Assembly: GCF_018596315.1 (NCBI RefSeq)
Contig: NZ_JAHEAG010000003.1
Coordinates: 310,001-374,000 of the forward strand
From: Bradyrhizobium sp. SRL28
GTDB taxonomy: Bacteria; Pseudomonadota; Alphaproteobacteria; Rhizobiales; Xanthobacteraceae
Length of the DNA: 64,000 nucleotides
Reading direction: 5' to 3'
In this document: piece after piece, positions 7,879 to 16,326 of the stretch
How positions within the stretch are numbered: the first letter of the stretch is position 1
How the letters are laid out: every line of letters starts with the position of its first letter
Translations under genes and position numbers: made by a program
The notes under the pieces: generated by a model
What the model was told of the DNA's origin: nothing
What the model saw: the letters and a program-made list of their open reading frames with translations, nothing else
The model's database searches: none

Positions 7879-8656
7879 GCGTTGCTCCCTGCCCGAGATA
7901 AGCCTCGATGACGGCTGGATCGTTCCGGATCACGTCCGGCGGTCCTTCGGCAATGATCCGGCCGTAGTTCAGCACCACGATCCTATCCGAGACGCTCATC
8001 ACCATCGGCATGTCGTGCTCGACCAGCAGGATGGTGACGCCGCGGTCTCGGATGTTACGGACCAACTCCACGAAGGTGTGGGTTTCCGACGCGTTCATGC
8101 CGGAGACCGGCTCGTCGAGCAGCAGCATTGACGGCTCGGCTGCCAGCGCCAATGCCACACCGACAAGCCGCTGCTCGCCGTAGGACAGCGAGCCTGCAAG
8201 GTCGCGAGCGCGGCGTTCGAGGCCAACCCATTCGACCAGTTCGCTGGCGCGTTCCCGCAAACGGCGCTCCGAAGACCGCGCGCGCGGCAGCCCCAGAATG
8301 GCTTCGAGAAGGTTGACCCTCCCCTGGCGATGCAGCCCGACCAGGAGATTGTCGTAGACGGTATCGTTCGGAAAAACACTGGTGCGCTGGAAGGTGCGAG
8401 CCAAACCGAGATCGGCGATCTGATACGGCTTCAATCCGTTGAGAGCGGTTCCACGATAGCTCACGGCACCGCGGGTTGGGTCCAGAAAGCCGGTAACGAC
8501 GTTGAACGCCGTCGTCTTGCCGGCACCGTTGGGCCCGATCAGGCTGACGATCTCGCCCTCGCCGACCGTGAAGTTCATATCCGAGAGTGCAACAAGCCCC
8601 CCGAAATGCACGGCCACCTTTTCCACCCTCAATGCCATCGCAGGAGCTGGCATCAT
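7871..8656 (-). CDS. livG: Branched-chain-type ABC transporter ATP-binding protein LivG
   Basis: A 261-residue ABC ATPase of the LivG class, recognised by Walker A GPNGAGKT, the shortened signature LSYGEQ (typical of LivG) and Walker B MLLLDEPVSGMN. A C-terminal GPPDVIRNDPAVIEAYLG tail is the family end. It overlaps livM by 4 bases at its start (ATGA) and livF at its end, so all are made from one mRNA. Confidence 0.95.
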   Translation of the reverse strand: MMPAPAMALRVEKVAVHFGGLVALSDMNFTVGEGEIVSLIGPNGAGKTTAFNVVTGFLDPTRGAVSYRGTALNGLKPYQIADLGLARTFQRTSVFPNDTVYDNLLVGLHRQGRVNLLEAILGLPRARSSERRLRERASELVEWVGLERRARDLAGSLSYGEQRLVGVALALAAEPSMLLLDEPVSGMNASETHTFVELVRNIRDRGVTILLVEHDMPMVMSVSDRIVVLNYGRIIAEGPPDVIRNDPAVIEAYLGQGATRA

Positions 8657-9699
8657 GCATGCTCCTTGACGTCACGTTCGGAAAAAGCGACCGCGGTAAC
8701 CGGTTCGATCCGTTTCCGCGGTTTCGCAAAGCGCAGCGCCAGCGACGGCACGATGCCGCGCGGCAATACGAACAGGATGCCGATCAGCACGCCGCCATAC
8801 GCGATCCATTGCGCCTCCGGCGCCATGATCGGGCGCAGGAACACAGGCAACAGCCCGAAGATCATCCCGCCGACGACAGGCCCGGCCAGCGATCCCTTAC
8901 CGCCGGTGATGACCATGATCACCATCGTCACCGTATTGATGAAGGCGAACACCTCGGGATCGATGATCCGGATGTAGTGCGCATAGAGGCTGCCGGCAGC
9001 GCCGGCGATCCCGGCCGAGATCACTGCCGCCAGAGTGAGCGTCTTTGTCACGTCGATGCCGACCGACACTGCCAGCGTCTCGTTTTCCATCAACCCGCGC
9101 ATGGCGCGGCCGAAATGCGAATGGACCAGGCGCGAGATCAGAAGATAGGTGACAACCGCGACAGCAAGCACGAGGTAGTAGTTCTGCAGCTTGGTGCGGA
9201 GGGTCAGATCTCCGAGACCCGGCAATCCGATCGTGATCGAGGGAATGTTGGTCAGCGCCAGCGGGCCCTGCGTCAACTCGACCCAATTCAGCGCCACCAG
9301 CCGAACGACTTCGGCAAAGGAAATCGTCACGATCACGAAATAGGCGCCGCGCACGCGAAACGAGAGCAACCCCACCAGATATCCGCATAACCCCGCAACA
9401 ACGATGGCCAACACGAAGCCGACAATTGGCGGCCAGGGATCGTGAACAATGCGAAAGCCAAAAGGCAAGCCGACATCGAAGCCAAGCGATGTCAATGCGC
9501 TGACATAGGCACCGATGCCGAAGAACGCGATGTGGCCGAGACTGAGCTGGCCGGTAAACCCGAGCAGCAGATTGAGGCTCATCGCGCCGATGATGAAGAT
9601 GCCGGTCGTGATCAGCGCGTTCATGAGATACGGATCGCGCAGCCACAGCGGCACCGATGCGAACGCGACGACTGTGAGAATGGCGATCGCTGACTTCAT
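8653..9699 (-). CDS. livM: Branched-chain-type ABC transporter permease LivM
   Basis: A 348-residue membrane protein with about nine or ten hydrophobic segments and the LivM motifs NLLLGFTGQLSLGHIAFFGIGAY and GLMENE (cytoplasmic coupling region). The start is the ATG at 9699, which overlaps the livH stop (ATGA). The frame stays open further upstream, but that extension lies over livH and is not translated as protein. The C-terminus is a basic tail, KPRKRIEPV. Confidence 0.95.
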   Translation of the reverse strand: MKSAIAILTVVAFASVPLWLRDPYLMNALITTGIFIIGAMSLNLLLGFTGQLSLGHIAFFGIGAYVSALTSLGFDVGLPFGFRIVHDPWPPIVGFVLAIVVAGLCGYLVGLLSFRVRGAYFVIVTISFAEVVRLVALNWVELTQGPLALTNIPSITIGLPGLGDLTLRTKLQNYYLVLAVAVVTYLLISRLVHSHFGRAMRGLMENETLAVSVGIDVTKTLTLAAVISAGIAGAAGSLYAHYIRIIDPEVFAFINTVTMVIMVITGGKGSLAGPVVGGMIFGLLPVFLRPIMAPEAQWIAYGGVLIGILFVLPRGIVPSLALRFAKPRKRIEPVTAVAFSERDVKEHA

Positions 9700-10568
9700 C
9701 CGACGCGCTCCGAGCGAGCGAAAAGCCCGGTCGGCTTGAAGATCAGAACCGCGATAATGATCAAGAAGCCCATCGCGTCGCGGTATCCCGACGAAACATA
9801 GCCGGCGCCCAGTTCCTCCGCCAATGCCAGAATGAAACCGCCAATGACCGCGCCGGTGATGTTGCCGAGCCCACCGAGGATCACGATCGCGAACGCCTTG
9901 ACGGCGGCGAGATCGCCCATCTGCGGGAAGATGACGTAGACCGGGCCGAGCAGCGCGCCAGCCGCGGCGGCAAGGCTCGAACCGATCGCGAAGGTCGAGG
10001 TGTAGATCAGGTCGACATTGACGCCCATCAGCGAGGCGGTGTCCTGATCCTGAAACGTCGCCCGCATCGCACAGCCGAGTTTTGTCTTGTTGATCAGGAG
10101 ATAGGTGACGACGATCAGCATCGCCGCCGCGGCGAGTACGAACAGCCGCAGCCAGGACACCGAGACCGGGCCCAGCACCAGCGGCGCCTCGGGGAACGGC
10201 GTGGTCACCGATTTCGCCACACCGCCCCATATCCACAAGGCGCCGGACTGCATCGCGATCCAGGCACCGATCATGACAAGCATGGTCGTGTCGATGTCGG
10301 AGCCGCGCAGCGGCCGCAGCAAGGTCAGCTCGATCGCGGCGCCTAGAAGCCAGCCAGCGGCAACGGCGAGCGGCAGCGCCAGGAAGAAGTTAACCCCGAG
10401 CTGGTGCACCACGATGAACATGATGTAGGCGCCAAATGTGTACAGTATCCCATGCGTGAAATTCACGACGTTCATGATGCCGAAGATCAAGGTCAGCCCG
10501 ATGCCTAACAGCGCATAGGTGCCGCCGAGGACCAGCATGTTGATCAGATGTTGCAGAAACTCGCTCAA
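9696..10568 (-). CDS. livH: Branched-chain-type ABC transporter permease LivH
   Basis: A 290-residue inner-membrane permease with the LivH hallmark NVVNFTHGILYTFGAY and late motif VILGGLGNITGAVIGGF. I start at the TTG at 10568 (peptide LSEFLQHLINMLVLGG) because GGGAG precedes it by 6 bases and the length then equals other LivH proteins. An ATG further upstream would add a proline/glycine-rich leader not seen in the family. It follows the binding-protein gene after 75 bases. Confidence 0.93.
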   Translation of the reverse strand: MSEFLQHLINMLVLGGTYALLGIGLTLIFGIMNVVNFTHGILYTFGAYIMFIVVHQLGVNFFLALPLAVAAGWLLGAAIELTLLRPLRGSDIDTTMLVMIGAWIAMQSGALWIWGGVAKSVTTPFPEAPLVLGPVSVSWLRLFVLAAAAMLIVVTYLLINKTKLGCAMRATFQDQDTASLMGVNVDLIYTSTFAIGSSLAAAAGALLGPVYVIFPQMGDLAAVKAFAIVILGGLGNITGAVIGGFILALAEELGAGYVSSGYRDAMGFLIIIAVLIFKPTGLFARSERVG

Positions 10569-10643
10569 GGTAGCTCCCGGATATCCTGATGCCGCCCGAG
10601 GGCCACCGCCTGCCGGCGGCCCTCGACGGTCAGTCACGTGACG

Positions 10644-11798
10644 TCAAAGTGTCTTCATGCCGATCTTGCCGTCGGTGATTTCGATCAGATAGACGTTTGG
10701 CTGGCTCTGGCCGCTTTCCTTGCCTTCGGGACCGGACTTGCGGAACACGATGTCGCCGTTCAGGCCCTTCACCTTGATGTCCCAAAGTGCCGCCTTGATC
10801 GCCGCAGGCTCCGCCTTGCCCGCCTTCTCGATCGCCGCCGCCGCGGTACGGATACCGTCATAGCCACGAAAACTCTCGGTGCAGCCGGCGAAGTCGTAGC
10901 CGCGCTTCTTCCATTCGGCGATGAAGTAGCTGGTCGCCTCCGGGTTCGGCGTCTTCTCGGGAAACCAGGGCAGGAAGGTCGTCAGGTGCATGGTGCCGTT
11001 GGCGGCGGCACCCGCCTGCGCAATGATCTGATCCGGATTCTGCGAGCCCCCGGTGGTGATGATGCGCTTCTTGAGGCCGAGGGCTGCCGCCTGCTTGAAG
11101 ATCAGCGTGAGCTGGTCCACCGCCGTTGTCACGATGATGGTCTCGGAATCGGTGCCCTTCAGCTTGGAAAGCTGCGCGCTCATATCCTGGGCGCCCTGAT
11201 CCATGGTTTCGATAGCTCCGACCGTGATCCCCTTTTCCTTCATCATCTTGCTGAAGTCTTCAGCGGTACCGCGACCCCAGTCATTGTTGATGACGAGGAA
11301 ATCGACCTTCTTCAATTCGAGCTTGTCGACGATCCCCTTGAACGCCGCGGCCTCGATCGCCGACGGCGGCGAGATACGGAAGATGTAGGGATTGCCAGTC
11401 GTGGTGATCTTGCCCGACGAAGAGGTCTCGACCACCATCGGTGTTTCGTATTCCATCAGCTTGGGCATCACGGCAAGCGTCAGGCTCGAGCCCCATGCTC
11501 CCATCAGCACCGGCACCTTGTCGCTCGTGATCAGTTTTTCGGCGACGGCGGCCGCCTCGGTCGGATTGCTCTTGTTGTCCTCGATGACGAGTTCGAGCTT
11601 CTTGCCGAGAATGCCGCCCTTTGCGTTGATCTCATCAGCCGCGATCTTGGCGCCGTTGACGACGTAGGTACCGGACGCGGCGAACGCGCCCGTCAGGGGT
11701 TCATTGACGCCGATCTTGATCGTCTGAGCGTTGGCGGTACCACCCAGCAAGGCGACCGCCAGCGCTATCGTCGGAACAAGTCTGAAAGTCCGTGTCAT
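10644..11798 (-). CDS. Periplasmic branched-chain-type substrate-binding protein
   Basis: A 384-residue Leu/Ile/Val-binding-type receptor. A signal peptide occupies about residues 1-24 (hydrophobic ALAVALLGG then ANAQ), followed by the type I periplasmic fold start TIKIGVNEPLTGAFAASG. GGAG lies 6 bases before the ATG at 11798; an earlier in-frame start adds a non-leader extension. It is the receptor for the LivHMGF system encoded immediately downstream. The ligand cannot be read from sequence; the operon's hydroxylase and amidohydrolase suggest a cyclic nitrogenous or aromatic compound. Confidence 0.94.
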   Translation of the reverse strand: MTRTFRLVPTIALAVALLGGTANAQTIKIGVNEPLTGAFAASGTYVVNGAKIAADEINAKGGILGKKLELVIEDNKSNPTEAAAVAEKLITSDKVPVLMGAWGSSLTLAVMPKLMEYETPMVVETSSSGKITTTGNPYIFRISPPSAIEAAAFKGIVDKLELKKVDFLVINNDWGRGTAEDFSKMMKEKGITVGAIETMDQGAQDMSAQLSKLKGTDSETIIVTTAVDQLTLIFKQAAALGLKKRIITTGGSQNPDQIIAQAGAAANGTMHLTTFLPWFPEKTPNPEATSYFIAEWKKRGYDFAGCTESFRGYDGIRTAAAAIEKAGKAEPAAIKAALWDIKVKGLNGDIVFRKSGPEGKESGQSQPNVYLIEITDGKIGMKTL

Positions 11799-11878
11799 GT
11801 GGTTCTCCAATCTCACGCTGTTCATCTATCCGCAGTCCAAACCCCGTCGTTTCCGCATCACGCGAAGACTTCGATCCA

Positions 11879-13075
11879 TCACGTCGCCCCGTCCTTGCTG
11901 GACGCGAAACGACCAACCCAACCCGCGACCCGCGCGCGCAAAAGGCTGAAAACGAGCGCCATTCCATTCAGCTCGGCCGCCGTGGCGTCACCCGGTGACG
12001 TACCCGACAGGCGGCGGTCGAGATTGCTGGCGAACTCCGCGATCAGTCGAGCCGCGAGATCGCGCACCAGCCCCGGCCTTCCGACCTGCGCCAGCATGCC
12101 CGTCAGCGTGTACCCGATGGAAAGATCGACGCGCGTCCCCTGCTCGATCGGCACCAGCCGATAGCGAATTTCGCCCTGCGTCGAAGACCGGCTGCGCCGG
12201 TCGTTACCGATGCCGACAATACGGCCGGACATATCGGCGAGGCTTCGCTCGACGCGTGCGGCCCCTTGGAATGTCGCGGCAATCGGACCGATCCTGACCC
12301 GGATCGCACCCTCGACGCGCTCCGGCTTCGGGGGCGCCGTCAACGACGCGCCGGGAAGGCAGGCTGCGATGGCTGCGATGTCGTCGAACATCGCAAATAC
12401 CTGCTCAGGCGGATGTGCAACGCTAAAATGCTGGTTCAGAACGGTGGCCGGGACGAAGTCCGGAATCGCAGAAACCGAACTGGCCGTTTCAGGCGACGTT
12501 TGTTCGCTTCCGACCGATCGCATGCGTTCGGCCCGGTCCGCGTCGCTTCGACCTGAGCCGACGGGACCCAGGATCTTTCGTCCTCCATCCGGCGTCGGCG
12601 CGATATCGCGGGCGCGCCGCGCCTCGATCACGGACCGGACGGCCCGCACGATGCCGACATAGCCGGTGCACCGGCACAGATTGCCGCTCAATCCGACGCG
12701 GATCAGGCGCTCGTCGGCGTGCGGCAGGCGCAGCACCAGATCGCGCGCGGAGACCAGCATTCCCGGCGTGCAATAGCCGCATTGCAGGGCATGCTCGCGG
12801 GTGAAGGCCGCGCGAAGCTCTGTCGTAATGTTGTCCTCGTCGAGTCCTTCGATCGTGGTGACCTCTGCGCCTTCGCAAGCCACCGCATAGGTGATGCACG
12901 AACGCGCCGGCTCGCCGTCGAGCAGCACCGTGCACGCCCCGCAGACGCCGTGTTCGCAGCCGAGATGCGTACCGGTCAGATCCAGCTTATCGCGAACGAA
13001 GTCCGCGAGGTTGGTACGCGGCTCGGCCAAGGCCTGCACCGCTCGCTGGTTTACGGTGAGTGCGATCATGTTCAT
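11879..13075 (-). CDS. Molybdenum hydroxylase small [2Fe-2S] subunit fused to a CoxG-like SRPBCC domain
   Basis: A 398-residue fusion. Residues about 1-155 are a CoxS/XdhC-type iron-sulphur subunit. The plant-type cluster ligands are C40, C45, C48 and C60, and the second cluster ligands are C99-x2-C102 with C134-x-C136. After a low-complexity linker (about 160-210), residues about 215-355 match the CoxG/SRPBCC fold (FDDIAAIAACLPGA, later a start-domain pattern). CoxG normally is a separate membrane-recruiting or ligand-handling protein of CO-dehydrogenase-like operons, so the fusion is unusual. The ATG at 13075 overlaps the stop of the FAD subunit gene. Confidence 0.9.
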   Translation of the reverse strand: MNMIALTVNQRAVQALAEPRTNLADFVRDKLDLTGTHLGCEHGVCGACTVLLDGEPARSCITYAVACEGAEVTTIEGLDEDNITTELRAAFTREHALQCGYCTPGMLVSARDLVLRLPHADERLIRVGLSGNLCRCTGYVGIVRAVRSVIEARRARDIAPTPDGGRKILGPVGSGRSDADRAERMRSVGSEQTSPETASSVSAIPDFVPATVLNQHFSVAHPPEQVFAMFDDIAAIAACLPGASLTAPPKPERVEGAIRVRIGPIAATFQGAARVERSLADMSGRIVGIGNDRRSRSSTQGEIRYRLVPIEQGTRVDLSIGYTLTGMLAQVGRPGLVRDLAARLIAEFASNLDRRLSGTSPGDATAAELNGMALVFSLLRARVAGWVGRFASSKDGAT

Positions 13076-13908
13076 GCGGCGGCCTCGCGGACCGCACGCT
13101 TGAGCACGTTCACATGAATATGGCGATGCGCCGCGTTCGAGACGCCCGCCGTTGCCAGCATGACATCAGCTACGCGCGCGTCGAAGCGATCCTTGTAGTC
13201 GCCGGCAATGCGGCCGCCGAATAATTCCGCCGCATTCGTGATGACAATCGGCGCGGAATCGATCGCACCGATCACCACGCGGGCGGATGCGGCGCTCGGG
13301 TCGATCAGGATCGCGCCGATCGCATGCGCGAACTCGCCCGTCTTGCGGCAACTCTTGGCGTAGCCCCAGTGCGCCGATGCACGCATCGCCGGGACGTGAA
13401 TGGTCTCGACGATCTCGCCATCGCGCAGCGCAGATTCGAGCGCACCGACGATGAAATGCTCCATCGCCACCATCCGCGCGCCCGCGCCGCTTCGCAGCGT
13501 CAATCGCGCACCCAGCGCCGACAGCGCGGACACCCAGTCTGCCGCAGGATCGGCATGGCTGAGCGATCCGCCGACCGTGCCGCGATTGCGCACGGCGCGG
13601 TAGGCGATGTTGCCGGCGACGCGCTGCATGGCGCCGCGCGTGACGTCCGGAATACGTCCGTCCTCGACGTCGGCGTGGGTAACGCAGGCCCCGAGCACGA
13701 GTTCGTCGCCACGACGTTCGACCTGCTTGAGCTCGGCAAGACCGGTGATGTCGACAATCAACTGCGGCTCGACCAGCCGCAGATTGAGCATGGGACCGAG
13801 CGACTGGCCGCCGGCGATGATCTTGGCGGAAGTTTTGGCCTCGCCGAGCACGGCAAGTGCCGCCTGCAAGTCGCGTGGGCGTTCGTAGCCGAAAGGCGCC
13901 GGTTTCAT
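13072..13908 (-). CDS. Molybdenum hydroxylase medium FAD-binding subunit (CoxM-like)
   Basis: A 278-residue FAD subunit of the xanthine-oxidase superfamily. The FAD pyrophosphate loop is AGGQSLGPMLNLR (about 33-45). RNRGTVGGSLSHADPAADW (about 108-126) is the second FAD motif. Family length is 270-295, so it appears complete. It passes electrons from the iron-sulphur subunit to an acceptor. Four-base overlaps on both sides put it in strict stoichiometry with the large and small subunits. Confidence 0.95.
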   Translation of the reverse strand: MKPAPFGYERPRDLQAALAVLGEAKTSAKIIAGGQSLGPMLNLRLVEPQLIVDITGLAELKQVERRGDELVLGACVTHADVEDGRIPDVTRGAMQRVAGNIAYRAVRNRGTVGGSLSHADPAADWVSALSALGARLTLRSGAGARMVAMEHFIVGALESALRDGEIVETIHVPAMRASAHWGYAKSCRKTGEFAHAIGAILIDPSAASARVVIGAIDSAPIVITNAAELFGGRIAGDYKDRFDARVADVMLATAGVSNAAHRHIHVNVLKRAVREAAA

Positions 13909-16289
13909 GCCGCCGGCCTTTCTGCTTCGCGCGCGGCCAGAACCGCCTCGACGACGCGATACGGCGTAATCGGCGACTGCATCAGTTCCACGCCAAGCGG
14001 GCGCAGGGCGTCGTTGACGGCGTTGGCGATCGCGGCCGGGGGGGCGATCGCGCCACCCTCGCCGATGCCCTTTACGCCGAACAGCGTATAGGGCGACGGC
14101 GTCTCCATGTGATCGAGACGCGGTGCCGGCACTTCGGTGGGCCCAGGCAGCAGATAATCCGCGAGCGTCGTCGCCAGCGGTTGACCGGCCGCGTCGAACG
14201 GCATCTCCTCGTACAGCGCGGTGCCGATGCCCTGGGCCAGGCCGCCATAGATCTGGCCATCCACGACCATCGGATTGACGAGAACACCGCCATCTTCAAC
14301 GATGACGTAGTCGAGGATTTCGATTTCTCCGAGATCGGGATCGACCGCGACGACCGCGGCATGCGCGGCATAGCTGAAGGTTCCGCTATCGCGCTGCGGC
14401 TTGTAGCCCGACGTCACTTCCAGTCCCCCCGGATCGACATCGGGCGGCAGATCCTGCGGCCGGCGATACCAGGTGTGGGCGATTTCCTTCAAGGTAACGC
14501 TGCCGTTGACGCCGCGAACCTCGCCGTTCTGCAGCACCACCGCAGCCGGATCGTGCTGCAACAGCTTGGCACCGATGCGTCTGGCGCGCTCGCCCAACTC
14601 GCGGCAGGCAGTTGCGACCGCGCCGCCCGCCATCACCATCGAGCGCGAGCCCCAGGTGCCGGTCGAATACGGCGTCATCGCCGTGTCGCCGAGGATCAGG
14701 CGCACCTTGGCGACGTCGACGCCCAGCATCTCGTGAGCGACCTGCGCGAGCGTCGTCTCCATGCCTTGCCCGTGGGAATGCACACCGACCCTCAGTTCGA
14801 GGCCACCGTCCGGTGTCAAGCGCGCAGACGCCTGTTCGTGGCCGGGCACCATCGGAATGCCCCAGCCGGAATAGACCGACGTGCCATGCGCGGCCTGCTC
14901 GCAATAGATCGAGACGCCGACGCCGATCCGGCGCCCGTCGGCCTCACCCTTGCGCTGGCGTACCCGCACACCTTCGACGTCAATGGACGCAAGCGCCCGT
15001 CGCATCGCCTCGGGATAATCACCACTGTCGAAGTGTTTCTTCGTGATGTTGTCGAACGGCATCTGCTCGGGCTGCACCAGATTGCGCAGGCGCACTTCGC
15101 CCGGCTCCAGCCCCGCTTCAACCGCGACCAGATCGAGCATCAGTTCCAGCGCGAAGCAGACGCCGGTACGCGCCACGCCGCGATACGGCAGGATCGGACA
15201 CTTGTTGGTGGCGACCGAAAACGTCCGGCAGCGATAGGCCGGCATCAAGTAAGGTCCCGGCAGGATGCTGGCGACCTGTGCCGCCTCAAGGCACGCCGAG
15301 AACGGATAGGACGAGTAAGCGCCGGAATCGACGGTCGCTTCGCAGTCGATGCCCCGCAGCCGTCCGTCGCGATCGGCAAAGACGGTGATCTTGTAATGGT
15401 GCTCGCGGCAGTTGGAACTGGCGGTGAGATGCTCTCGGCGATCCTCGGTCCAGCGCACCGGATGGCCGCGACGCATCGTCAACCAGGAAAGGCAGACTTC
15501 TTCCGGGAGCAAGATTCCCTTGTGTCCGAAGCCGCCGCCAACGTCAGACGAAACGATACGGATTCGGCCCTGCTCCATGCCGAGGCACTCGGCAAGACCG
15601 CTGCGCGTGATGTGCGGCATCTGGGCTGAGGAATAGAGCGTGAGCTGGTCGAGGCGGTGATCGAAGGTCGCGACCACGCCGCGCCCCTCGAGCGGCGACA
15701 TGCACTGCCGCGCGGTCGATATTTCGCGCGACACCTTGATCGGCGCATCGAACGCCCTGGAGATGTCGACCTCGAAATTGGTTTCGAGAAAAACGTTATC
15801 ACCCCAATGCTCGTGCACCAGCGCCGAACCCGGCTCGCGCGCTCTTAGCATGTCATAGACGGCAGGAAGCTCTTCGAGATCGAGCGTCACCGCCGCCGCA
15901 ATGTCCTCGGCTTCGGCACGCGTCGGCGCCACGCACATGGCGACGAGTTCGCCGACCTGACGCACCTTGCCAGTGGCAAGCACCGGCTGCTCGGAAATCT
16001 TGAATCCCGGCAACCCCGACACCGCGCGGATCGGATTGACGCCGGTAAGATCCGCCGCGGTGAAAACGCAGCCGCGATAGCGCTCCGGCACGTGGATGCC
16101 GCGGATCAGCGCATGCGCCAAAGGGCTGCGCACAAACGCGACGTCCTGCAACCCGGCGAGGCGAATGTCGGCCACGAACTGGCCGCGGCCACGCATCAAC
16201 CGATCGTCTTCCTTTCGCGGTAGCCGCGCGCCGACGCCTTGTCCGGCGCCCGCTCCGTCTGCGGAAGGAAACTCGCGCTCATTGCGCAC
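13905..16289 (-). CDS. Molybdenum hydroxylase large (molybdopterin) subunit
   Basis: A protein of about 794 residues with the aldehyde-oxidase a/b hammerhead domain (about 30-150) and a molybdopterin-binding domain. The latter has the motifs SSDVGGGFGHKG and PYRGVARTG and the C-terminal KGIGEGGAI with the active-site Glu. True CO dehydrogenases carry AYRCSFR at the second position; here the Cys is absent, so this is a hydroxylase of another substrate, for example an N-heterocycle or aldehyde. GTG at 16289 has GGGGAG 9 bases upstream and suits the family N-terminus; an in-frame TTG at 16337 would overlap the amidohydrolase gene. It is first of the three subunit genes. Confidence 0.93.
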   Translation of the reverse strand: MRNEREFPSADGAGAGQGVGARLPRKEDDRLMRGRGQFVADIRLAGLQDVAFVRSPLAHALIRGIHVPERYRGCVFTAADLTGVNPIRAVSGLPGFKISEQPVLATGKVRQVGELVAMCVAPTRAEAEDIAAAVTLDLEELPAVYDMLRAREPGSALVHEHWGDNVFLETNFEVDISRAFDAPIKVSREISTARQCMSPLEGRGVVATFDHRLDQLTLYSSAQMPHITRSGLAECLGMEQGRIRIVSSDVGGGFGHKGILLPEEVCLSWLTMRRGHPVRWTEDRREHLTASSNCREHHYKITVFADRDGRLRGIDCEATVDSGAYSSYPFSACLEAAQVASILPGPYLMPAYRCRTFSVATNKCPILPYRGVARTGVCFALELMLDLVAVEAGLEPGEVRLRNLVQPEQMPFDNITKKHFDSGDYPEAMRRALASIDVEGVRVRQRKGEADGRRIGVGVSIYCEQAAHGTSVYSGWGIPMVPGHEQASARLTPDGGLELRVGVHSHGQGMETTLAQVAHEMLGVDVAKVRLILGDTAMTPYSTGTWGSRSMVMAGGAVATACRELGERARRIGAKLLQHDPAAVVLQNGEVRGVNGSVTLKEIAHTWYRRPQDLPPDVDPGGLEVTSGYKPQRDSGTFSYAAHAAVVAVDPDLGEIEILDYVIVEDGGVLVNPMVVDGQIYGGLAQGIGTALYEEMPFDAAGQPLATTLADYLLPGPTEVPAPRLDHMETPSPYTLFGVKGIGEGGAIAPPAAIANAVNDALRPLGVELMQSPITPYRVVEAVLAAREAERPAA

Positions 16290-16326
16290 GGTGACGTTCT
16301 CCCCGATCGAACTGACGCGGACCTTC

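Noticed and set aside
10638..12164. Plus-strand open frame of 508 codons opposite the Liv receptor gene
   Set aside because: Antisense shadow without recognisable motif; the minus-strand receptor has signal peptide and ribosome site.
13857..15629. Long plus-strand open frame of 590 codons opposite the molybdenum hydroxylase genes
   Set aside because: It is the antisense shadow of the large and medium subunit genes; its translation is rich in Arg/Ala/Asp with no family motif, whereas the minus strand has clear cofactor motifs.
13905..16289. Aerobic CO dehydrogenase (coxMSL) call
   Set aside because: The active-site loop AYRCSFR with the catalytic Cys is replaced by PYRGVARTG, so CO oxidation is unlikely.
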